A DNA stretch of 7,887 nt from Thermoplasmata archaeon. Lineage in GTDB: Archaea; Thermoplasmatota; Thermoplasmata; GCA-020350865. The translations under genes were made by a program, and so were the position numbers. Below are positions 1-5,957 of this stretch, in pieces (position 1 is the stretch's first letter; every line of letters starts with the position of its first letter). Where the stretch lies: positions 1,796,965 through 1,804,851 of the forward strand of contig CP070672.1 of NCBI GenBank assembly GCA_020351895.1, written 5' to 3'. The notes beneath the pieces are model-generated. The model had not been told where the DNA came from. It worked only from the letters and a program-made list of their open reading frames with translations, and searched no databases.

Positions 1-1389
1 CCCAGACATATTCCGCATGGGCTTGCAATAATCGCAAATATCATCAGAAAGAAAATTGGGATTGCTCCGAGCTTTCTTGATCTGAATGCACATCGTTATT
101 CACAGGAAGAAACCGTAAGGAGACTAAGGAAATATGGGTTTGACGTCGTCCTCATTGGTGGGCTTATACCTGTTTATAAGCGCATTATAGCCTTGACAGA
201 GAAAATTAAGGCAATTAATCCCAGGAGTATCGTCATTGCTGGAGGAAGTGCAGCGATGTCTGTTCCTGAACTGCTGTTAAAGAAATCGAAGGTCGATGTC
301 GTGTGTGCTGGGGAAGGGGAGATTGCTATTGTTGAACTTTTGAATGGCTTAAGGAACCATAAACTAAAAGATCTTTTGGAGATAAAGGGCTTCTATTTCA
401 AAATTGATGGTGAAGTAATTTTCAGTGGAGAAAGAGATTTAATAACAGATCTGGATTCGGAAAGCGACTTGCCTGCCTATGACTTATTACCGATGCATAT
501 CTATCTGTCTAATCCAGTGGTAGGCTTTGGCAGAGATATTGATTTTATTTCGAGCAGAGGGTGCCCTTTTGAGTGTACATTCTGTTATCAGCCGTGGGGC
601 ACGAAATTTAGAGGACATAGTATCGATTTTATTTTAACTGCCTTAAAACATCTTCGGGATAATTATAATATGGAGTTTGTGTCTTTTCAGGATGACGAAT
701 TCATTGTCGGACCAAATAGGGTTTATGCATTCTGTGATAAGGTGCAAAAATTTGTTCCTGGGCTGCTATGGTCGTGCACGGGCAGAGTAAACCTGGTGAA
801 TGATGATCTTGTCGAAGCCATGAGAAGTGCCGGGTGCGTTTCGATATCCTATGGATTTGAATCGGGTTCACCACGGATGCTAAAATCTATGAAAAAGATG
901 GCCACCGTAAAACAGATGGAAAATGCCGTGAGGATAAATAGGAAATTCGGCATGATGGTTCCGATTTCTTTTATCATTGGGATGCCAGGCGAGGATGACG
1001 TTTCATGTAGGGAAACGGTTGAATTTTGCGTTAGAAACCATCTCCCATTGAGGTCGATAATGTTTGCAACGCCTTATCCGGGGACGAAATTATTCGATTT
1101 TGCGATGTCTACTGGTCGTATTGAAAGGGAAGGAGTTCATGAATTTGTTGTAAGTCTTGAAGATGCAAGGGACTTTACAGTGAATCTCACGGATGCTTTT
1201 ACTGATGAACAACTCATTGAAAAAAGGGAAGAAATGATAAATCTAGTGTCCTCAAGAGTAAAGCCCTTTACTGAGGTAGTTTATTATGAAAAATTAAGGA
1301 AATTGTTTGGCAATCTTGTTAAAGATTCCTTGAAAGATGAAATGTTATTAAAGCACCGTGCGGAACACGGTGGTATTGATATATTCTAG
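1..1389 (+). CDS. B12-binding domain radical SAM protein, 5' end outside window
   Basis: The reading frame is open from base 1, so the gene begins left of the window; 462 residues are visible. The first visible residues (PRHIPHGLA, then FLDLNAHRYS) match the early part of a cobalamin-binding Rossmann domain, which continues through IVIAGGSAAM and VVCAGEGE. By family comparison only about 15-35 residues should be missing. The radical SAM core follows, with CxxxCxxC in the string RGCPFECTFC (Cys codons at 562, 574 and 583) to hold a 4Fe-4S cluster that cleaves S-adenosylmethionine. Later strands GFESGSPRML and FIIGMPGED are typical of this superfamily. Cobalamin radical SAM enzymes often methylate unactivated carbon or phosphorus, but many do other chemistry and the substrate cannot be read from sequence. 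The B12 domain lacks an obvious DxHxxG base-off motif in the visible part. Its place at the head of a sugar-modifying gene run suggests a sugar or glycan substrate; this is inference. Probably cytosolic. Confidence 0.9.
   Translation, partial: PRHIPHGLAIIANIIRKKIGIAPSFLDLNAHRYSQEETVRRLRKYGFDVVLIGGLIPVYKRIIALTEKIKAINPRSIVIAGGSAAMSVPELLLKKSKVDVVCAGEGEIAIVELLNGLRNHKLKDLLEIKGFYFKIDGEVIFSGERDLITDLDSESDLPAYDLLPMHIYLSNPVVGFGRDIDFISSRGCPFECTFCYQPWGTKFRGHSIDFILTALKHLRDNYNMEFVSFQDDEFIVGPNRVYAFCDKVQKFVPGLLWSCTGRVNLVNDDLVEAMRSAGCVSISYGFESGSPRMLKSMKKMATVKQMENAVRINRKFGMMVPISFIIGMPGEDDVSCRETVEFCVRNHLPLRSIMFATPYPGTKLFDFAMSTGRIEREGVHEFVVSLEDARDFTVNLTDAFTDEQLIEKREEMINLVSSRVKPFTEVVYYEKLRKLFGNLVKDSLKDEMLLKHRAEHGGIDIF
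1354..1372. repeat. Perfect 7-bp inverted repeat (hairpin) near the end of the radical SAM gene
   Basis: CACCGTG and its exact reverse complement CACGGTG are separated by the five bases CGGAA. The element lies within the last codons of the radical SAM gene and ends 31 bases before the ATG of the cytidylyltransferase. It is GC-rich compared with its surroundings. No T-run follows, so it is not a standard intrinsic terminator. It could be an mRNA-stabilising or processing hairpin between genes, or a coincidence of coding sequence. Confidence 0.4.
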
Positions 1390-1403
1390 AATTGCAGGCT
1401 GGC

Positions 1404-2108
1404 ATGAAAGTGTTATCGGTAGTCTGTGCACGGGCAGGCAGTAAGGGATTAAGGAATAAATGTATTGCAAAGATAAGGGACAAGATGGTTGTTGAATATT
1501 CTATTGAATATTCACTATCACTTGGTGACAATGTAAAGACCGTCGTTTCCACAGATATTGAAGAAATAATAGATCACTGTGAAAAAAGAAATATAGCTTA
1601 TATCAGGCGAGGTCCAAGATTATGCACAGATGATAGCAAAATAGATGATGCATTAGCGGACGCTATTGAAAAGGATGATCTTAATTGTAAATATTGCAGC
1701 CTTCTTTATGGAAATGTCCCCTTGCGCTTTCCCAAGCTATTTCATGAGGCTTTAGGGTTTTTGGAAGATAATGCAGATTTTGATGCAGTCATTTCAATGC
1801 AGAATGTGGAAAAGTATCATCCTCTCTGGATGTTTGACTACAGTGAAAAGATGTTACCCAAGGTAAAGGATAGCCACCATAGAAGGCAAATGCTGCCACA
1901 AAAGATGATCCACGATGGTCATACACTAATATTTAAAAGCGAAAACTTTTATAAAAGATACAAGGGTATCATGAAGTACGATAAGGATTACAGATATTCA
2001 ATATTTGGCAATAAAATAAGACCAATGGTTAACGATAAATTGATTATAGATGTTGATACAGAAAAGGATTTAGAACTTGCTGAGGTAATTTTATTCAACA
2101 GGATATAA
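1404..2108 (+). CDS. CMP-sugar cytidylyltransferase (acylneuraminate cytidylyltransferase family)
   Basis: Predicted to couple CTP to a nonulosonic or related acidic sugar, giving a CMP-sugar donor. The product has 234 residues, close to the 220-235 usual for NeuA/LegF/PseF-type enzymes. The N-terminal nucleotide loop reads VVCARAGSKGLRNK (residues 6-19), the family signature. VVSTDIEEI follows, and IDVDTEKDLELAE near the C-terminus is the usual metal-site and helix ending. Two motifs deviate: the Asn normally following that Lys is Cys20, and the central QPTSPLR-like strand reads YGNVPLR (102-108). The ATG at 1404 is chosen because it puts the nucleotide loop at the normal distance from the N-terminus; a TTG at 1392 in the same frame would add four residues. 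The stop of the radical SAM gene is 14 bases upstream, so the two are probably co-transcribed. The adjacent acetamidino genes suggest a legionaminic/pseudaminic-type substrate; which sugar cannot be told from sequence. Confidence 0.88.
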   Translation: MKVLSVVCARAGSKGLRNKCIAKIRDKMVVEYSIEYSLSLGDNVKTVVSTDIEEIIDHCEKRNIAYIRRGPRLCTDDSKIDDALADAIEKDDLNCKYCSLLYGNVPLRFPKLFHEALGFLEDNADFDAVISMQNVEKYHPLWMFDYSEKMLPKVKDSHHRRQMLPQKMIHDGHTLIFKSENFYKRYKGIMKYDKDYRYSIFGNKIRPMVNDKLIIDVDTEKDLELAEVILFNRI

Positions 2109-2113
2109 TAGGG

Positions 2114-2974
2114 TTGAAAACTACTAGGATTATTCCCCGCTTGGATATCAAGGGCCCGAATCTTGTGAAGGGAATTCATTTAGAGGGCTTGAGGGTTTTA
2201 GGTAAACCAGAGAAATTTGCGTGCTATTACTACGAAAGTGGTGCCGATGAACTTATTTATATGGACGCGGTTGCGAGTCTTTACGGCCGAAACAGCTTAG
2301 CGGATGTTATTAAGAAAACCTCGAAGGAAATATTCATACCTCTAACCGTCGGTGGTGGATTGAGGACGTTAGAGGACATCAGGACTGTCTTAAGGGCTGG
2401 CGCAGACAAAGTGTCAATAAATACTGCAGCCATAAAGAGGCCGGAATTAATAAAGGAGGCATCCAAAAAATTTGGGTCGTCTACCATTTTGGTTTCAATC
2501 GAAGCTATTAGAAGGATGGATGGTTCTTATGAAGCGTATACAGACAATGGGCGAGAGAGCACGGGTTTAGACGTTTTTGAATGGGCTTTGCGTGTTGTTG
2601 AACTCGGTGTTGGCGAAATTATGATTACCTCAATTGACAGAGAAGGAACTGGGAAGGGGTTCGATCTGGAACTAACAAAGAAAATTGCTGAGTCCGTGCC
2701 GGTTCCTGTCATAGCTTGTGGTGGCGCGGGAACAATCCGCCATATTTATGATGTCATCGCCGGGGGAAGCGCCGATGCGGTAAGTATAGCATCCATTCTT
2801 CACTATAACTTCGTTAAGCAAGACAAGGTTGAGGATGATTTTTCGATGGAAGGGAATATAGAATACCTGAAGAGCAAACGTGGCTTCTCGCCTATTAAGC
2901 ACGCGTCGGTTTCAGAAATTAAGGAATACCTGAAGCAATATGGCATTGAATGTCGATATCCGATGCGGGTATAG
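2114..2974 (+). CDS. hisF: HisF-like protein, predicted acetamidino-sugar module subunit
   Basis: A (beta/alpha)8-barrel of 286 residues aligning along its length with HisF, the cyclase of imidazole glycerol phosphate synthase. With the TTG at 2114 as start, Asp11 falls exactly at the HisF position, which supports that start. Phosphate-site strings VGGG (79-82), SINTAA (101-106) and CGGAG (202-206) are present. Residues equivalent to the ammonia gate of Thermotoga HisF are kept (R5, E46, K99, E168). The catalytic Asp130 equivalent is Glu130, and the Asp176 equivalent in SIDRDG is Glu177. The protein exceeds the usual ~253 residues mainly through an insert around 232-262, before the final helix EIKEYLKQYGI. 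Because hisH and an N-acetyl sugar amidotransferase follow at once and no other histidine gene is present, it is read as a HisF2-type partner delivering ammonia to sugar amidination. True histidine synthesis is less likely but not excluded. Confidence 0.87.
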   Translation: MKTTRIIPRLDIKGPNLVKGIHLEGLRVLGKPEKFACYYYESGADELIYMDAVASLYGRNSLADVIKKTSKEIFIPLTVGGGLRTLEDIRTVLRAGADKVSINTAAIKRPELIKEASKKFGSSTILVSIEAIRRMDGSYEAYTDNGRESTGLDVFEWALRVVELGVGEIMITSIDREGTGKGFDLELTKKIAESVPVPVIACGGAGTIRHIYDVIAGGSADAVSIASILHYNFVKQDKVEDDFSMEGNIEYLKSKRGFSPIKHASVSEIKEYLKQYGIECRYPMRV

Positions 2975-2977
2975 TTC

Positions 2978-3679
2978 GTGCGTAAATCAATTAAGCCTAA
3001 AATCGCGATCATAGACTACGGTCTGGGCAATCTCTTTAGCATCAAGAATGCCTGCGAAACAGTTGGACTTCAGGGGTGTATTACGTTCTCTAAAAGAGAA
3101 ATAATGGAGGCGGATGCTGTGATTCTTCCTGGTGTTGGCGCTTTTGGAGATGCTATGAAGTCGCTCAAGGAGTTAGATTTGATTACCGTTTTACAAGAGG
3201 TTTCCACATCATCCAAACCTTTTGTAGGAATATGTCTTGGCATGCAGTTGTTAATGGAAGAAAGTTGCGAGTTTGGACGGCATCAAGGATTGGGAATTAT
3301 TAAAGGATCAGTCATACGATTTGATGAGGATGCAGGCGAGTCTACAAAACATTTGAAAGTTCCCCATGTAGGGTGGAACCGCATCTATAAGGTTAAAAGA
3401 AATTATTCTGAGGATTTCTGGCCAAACTCGTTACTCAACGGATTGGCTGATGGTGAATTTATGTATTTTGTCCATTTATTTTATGTGAAACCCAAAGATC
3501 AAAGCCTCATGTTATCGATGACTCAATACGGTGGTACTGCCTTTTGTTCAAGCTTTAACTATAAGAATATTTTTGCTTGCCAATTTCATCCAGAACGTAG
3601 TGGTTCAGGTGGGTTAACAATATATGAGAACCTTTCATCTTTATTAAAATATGGATCAGAAGGGAAATTAAATGTCTAA
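2978..3679 (+). CDS. hisH: HisH-like glutamine amidotransferase (class I glutaminase)
   Basis: Predicted to hydrolyse glutamine and pass ammonia to the HisF-like partner. The N-terminus KIAIIDYGLGNLFSI is typical of HisH. The oxyanion strand is PGVGAFG (51-57), the nucleophile elbow is GICLGMQL with Cys86, and His204 and Glu206 in FHPERSGSGG complete the triad, so an active glutaminase is expected. HVGWN (130-134) and YFVHLFYV (163-170) are HisH-type strands. At 233 residues it is longer than the usual ~200, with extra sequence around 138-152 (rich in Lys, Asn, Trp) and at the C-terminus. The start is a GTG three bases after the hisF-like stop, and a gcggg stretch about nine bases upstream may serve as ribosome site. 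The 3' end overlaps the next gene by eight bases. Such spacing fits subunits made in fixed ratio. A glycan role, not histidine synthesis, is inferred from the neighbours. Confidence 0.9.
   Translation: MRKSIKPKIAIIDYGLGNLFSIKNACETVGLQGCITFSKREIMEADAVILPGVGAFGDAMKSLKELDLITVLQEVSTSSKPFVGICLGMQLLMEESCEFGRHQGLGIIKGSVIRFDEDAGESTKHLKVPHVGWNRIYKVKRNYSEDFWPNSLLNGLADGEFMYFVHLFYVKPKDQSLMLSMTQYGGTAFCSSFNYKNIFACQFHPERSGSGGLTIYENLSSLLKYGSEGKLNV
3658..3665 (+). promoter_or_regulatory. Ribosome binding site for the N-acetyl sugar amidotransferase
   Basis: AGAAGGGA lies six bases before the ATG at 3672 and inside the end of the hisH-like gene. It supports a start that overlaps the previous stop by eight bases, implying translational coupling of the glutaminase and the amidotransferase. 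It is the clearest Shine-Dalgarno sequence in the window. Confidence 0.55.
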
Positions 3680-4880
3680 AAGGCATAAGGCAAAATACGG
3701 GTTACCGGAAGAGGTTGTTTTTTGTAAAGGATGTGTAATGTCAAATCAAAGGCCTTCGTCAACAGTAGAGTTCAGACATGGAAGGGATCATAAACATAAG
3801 ACATTACATATTGATGAAGAAGGGATTTGCGATGCGTGCCGATTTGCAGCGCAGAAACAAAATATCGATTGGGAAAGTCGTGAACGAGAACTGTTGAAGC
3901 TCCTTGATAAGTATCGTAGAAATGATGGTTATTATGACTGTATTGTCCCTGGCAGCGGTGGGAAGGATAGTGGTTATGCGGCCCATATTTTGAAATACAA
4001 ATATGGGATGCATCCATTAACCGTTACATGGCCCCCAATAATTTACACTGATGTGGGATGGGAAAATTTTCGTAGATGGATTGATGTTGGCGGTTTCGAT
4101 AATATTTGTTTTAATTATAACGGTCGAATTCACGCCCTTCTTACAAGATTGGCTATTGAGAATCTGCTTCACCCATTCCAACCATTCATTATTGGCCAGA
4201 AAAATCTTGCCCCCAAGATTGCTGTTAAATATGGCGTTCCATTGGTCTTCTATGGCGAAAATGAGGCCGAGTACGGCAATCCTTATGCCGATAATATGAA
4301 GTCCTTAAGGGATAAATCTTATTACTCCTTAAAGCATCTATCAGAAATACAGCTCGGGGGAGTGTCTGTACTGGAACTCTTTGAGAAATACAACCTGAAA
4401 AGAAATGATATTCAATCTTATCTACCAGTCCATGGTGATGAACTGGAAAAATCAAATATCGAAGTTCACTATTTGGGATACTATTTAAAATGGACGCCTC
4501 AGGAGGCTTATTATTATTCGGTTGAGCATACGGGGTTTCAAGCAAATCCTGTTCGGACAGAAGGAACTTATAGCAAGTACAATAGTTTGGATGATCGTAT
4601 TGATGGATTACATTATTACACGACATATATAAAATTTGGGCTCGGCCGAGCCAGTTACGATGCTTCCCAGGAAATCAGGAATAAACACTTAACAAGGGAG
4701 GAGGGTATTGCACTTGTTCGACGATTTGATGGTGAGTTTCCGAAGAAGTACTTTCATGAGGTCATGGATCATATAGGTATGTCATCTGAACGTTTCCTAG
4801 AGCTTTGCGATGAGCACCGATCTCCTCATTTATGGAAGAAAGAAAACGGCGAATGGAAATTACGATATCAGGTTTCTTGA
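3672..4880 (+). CDS. N-acetyl sugar amidotransferase (WbpG/PseA family)
   Basis: Predicted to activate the carbonyl of a sugar N-acetyl group with ATP and replace the oxygen with ammonia, giving an acetamidino (amidine) group. Two Cys pairs, FCKGC (C18, C21) and CDAC (C53, C56), probably bind zinc. The PP-loop SGGKDS (95-100) is the adenylating site of the ATP pyrophosphatase fold. The C-terminal half holds long family-specific stretches: EGTYSKYNSLDD from about residue 297, then DGLHYYTTYIKFG, GRASYDASQEIRN and DGEFP. At 402 residues it is slightly longer than the ~375-380 of WbpG and PseA. It directly follows hisF- and hisH-like genes, as wbpG does with its partners in Pseudomonas O-antigen loci. 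Known family substrates include a 2,3-diacetamido mannuronic acid nucleotide and pseudaminic or legionaminic acid intermediates; the upstream cytidylyltransferase favours a nonulosonic acid here. Other PP-loop enzymes such as tRNA thiolases are unlikely given the C-terminal signature. Confidence 0.93.
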   Translation: MSKRHKAKYGLPEEVVFCKGCVMSNQRPSSTVEFRHGRDHKHKTLHIDEEGICDACRFAAQKQNIDWESRERELLKLLDKYRRNDGYYDCIVPGSGGKDSGYAAHILKYKYGMHPLTVTWPPIIYTDVGWENFRRWIDVGGFDNICFNYNGRIHALLTRLAIENLLHPFQPFIIGQKNLAPKIAVKYGVPLVFYGENEAEYGNPYADNMKSLRDKSYYSLKHLSEIQLGGVSVLELFEKYNLKRNDIQSYLPVHGDELEKSNIEVHYLGYYLKWTPQEAYYYSVEHTGFQANPVRTEGTYSKYNSLDDRIDGLHYYTTYIKFGLGRASYDASQEIRNKHLTREEGIALVRRFDGEFPKKYFHEVMDHIGMSSERFLELCDEHRSPHLWKKENGEWKLRYQVS

Positions 4881-4915
4881 TAGTGTCCCCTCATTACCAA
4901 TATCGGTGGCAATAG

Positions 4916-5932
4916 GTGAGCAAATCTGTACCATATTCAGATAGTCAAACTTTAATTACGGGGGTATACCGTACAGGGAGCGAATATGTGGCGCAACTCA
5001 TTAATAGTCATCCAGAGATAAGTGTCACGATGTATAGAGTCAATGTGATTCGTTTTATCTACGACAGGTACAATCCAATCGCGGATGAAAAGAATTATAC
5101 TTCGGCCCTTAATGAACTTGAGGAAAGATTGCGTGTGAGATACGATCTTAGTATAGATAAGGATTTAATTCTTGACTCATTTAGCAAGGTGAGAAATCTT
5201 GATTATGGAAAATTCTATGACATTGTTATGAATGTACTATATTTGAGCAAGACGGTGCATCACTGGGCGGAAAAGAATCAACTTCTTTGGAGAGAGATTC
5301 CTCTATTTATAGATATGATGCCCAATGGTAAGGCCATTTTGATCATTAGAGATCCTAGGTCAGTGCTTTTATCCTTCAAAAAGTATACATACGCTGAGCC
5401 GCCAGCATATTTGGGCGCTGTTTTTAACTGCTTGGATTCCATGCAATACGCTTTAATATATAAAGATCAATTTCCAAGTAACAAATTGTTCGTTGTTCGA
5501 TACGAAGATGCCGCGAAAAAGCCTGTCGAGACAGCGAGGCGGATTTGGAGATTTCTTGGTTTATCTGAAAAATTTGATATTACGGTCGAAGAAATGGCTG
5601 GATGGACCGATGCATATGGTAAGACATGGCAGGTTAATTCATCATTTCATAGCGATGATAATCCGTTACCATTTGATGTTAAGGCTGCAATTAACCGTTG
5701 GAAAAATTTGTTATCAGAAGGAGAAATTTCTCTAGTAGAGGGAGTGTGTGTAGATATTATGGAAAAATTTGGCTATGAAAGATCACTAAAATCGCCAGAT
5801 TGGTTATCAGCAATTCGGCTATTTGTAAGTGATGAGAAAGTAATGTCTTATTTTAAGCACTGGCTGTTGACTGGCGAGGGCATAGAGGCGTTTCCCACCG
5901 ATCCGCTAAAGCCGGAGAACTGGCGAGTTTAG
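4916..5932 (+). CDS. Sulfotransferase family protein (PAPS-dependent)
   Basis: Predicted to move a sulfo group from 3'-phosphoadenosine 5'-phosphosulfate to a hydroxyl or amine, here probably of a sugar. The N-terminal phosphosulfate loop reads LITGVYRTGSEYV (13-25), a variant of the usual PRSGTT-type loop. The 3'-phosphate site is IRDPRSVLLS (144-153), with Arg145 and Ser153 at the usual spacing. A further family stretch VVRYEDAAKKPVETARRIWRFLGL runs near the middle of the second half. There is no signal peptide or membrane segment, so it should act in the cytosol. The GTG at 4916 is preferred because the phosphosulfate loop then sits near the N-terminus as in relatives, and GGTGG lies about six bases upstream. 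It starts 35 bases after the amidotransferase stop, and that gap shows no terminator. The acceptor is unknown: a sugar of the glycan is the likely choice from context. No PAPS-making genes are in view. Confidence 0.85.
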   Translation: MSKSVPYSDSQTLITGVYRTGSEYVAQLINSHPEISVTMYRVNVIRFIYDRYNPIADEKNYTSALNELEERLRVRYDLSIDKDLILDSFSKVRNLDYGKFYDIVMNVLYLSKTVHHWAEKNQLLWREIPLFIDMMPNGKAILIIRDPRSVLLSFKKYTYAEPPAYLGAVFNCLDSMQYALIYKDQFPSNKLFVVRYEDAAKKPVETARRIWRFLGLSEKFDITVEEMAGWTDAYGKTWQVNSSFHSDDNPLPFDVKAAINRWKNLLSEGEISLVEGVCVDIMEKFGYERSLKSPDWLSAIRLFVSDEKVMSYFKHWLLTGEGIEAFPTDPLKPENWRV

Positions 5933-5957
5933 TCATTCATGAGATGGGGTAAGGAAT

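Noticed and set aside
193..195. TTG as a possible start of the radical SAM gene
   Set aside because: The frame is open back to base 1, and the upstream residues continue a recognisable B12-binding domain, so the gene enters from outside the window.
1392..1394. TTG as the start of the cytidylyltransferase
   Set aside because: The ATG at 1404 in the same frame puts the nucleotide loop at the usual distance from the N-terminus; the extra four residues have no family support. It remains possible.
1319..1552. Reverse-strand open frame across the first gene junction
   Set aside because: It overlaps the conserved start of the cytidylyltransferase and has no ribosome site or recognisable motif.
2114..3679. 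Housekeeping histidine biosynthesis operon
   Set aside because: Only HisF- and HisH-like genes occur, flanked by sugar genes and followed by an N-acetyl sugar amidotransferase; the HisF-like catalytic Asp residues are altered.
4051..4299. Second + strand open frame inside the amidotransferase gene
   Set aside because: It is out of frame with a strongly conserved coding region and its translation looks like an arbitrary shadow.
4225..4626. Reverse-strand open frame of 133 codons
   Set aside because: It lies wholly inside the amidotransferase gene, whose protein signature covers this stretch; its translation has no recognisable domain.
4881..4915. Imperfect inverted repeat in the gap before the sulfotransferase
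   Set aside because: Pairing is short and interrupted, with no T-run; not distinguishable from chance.
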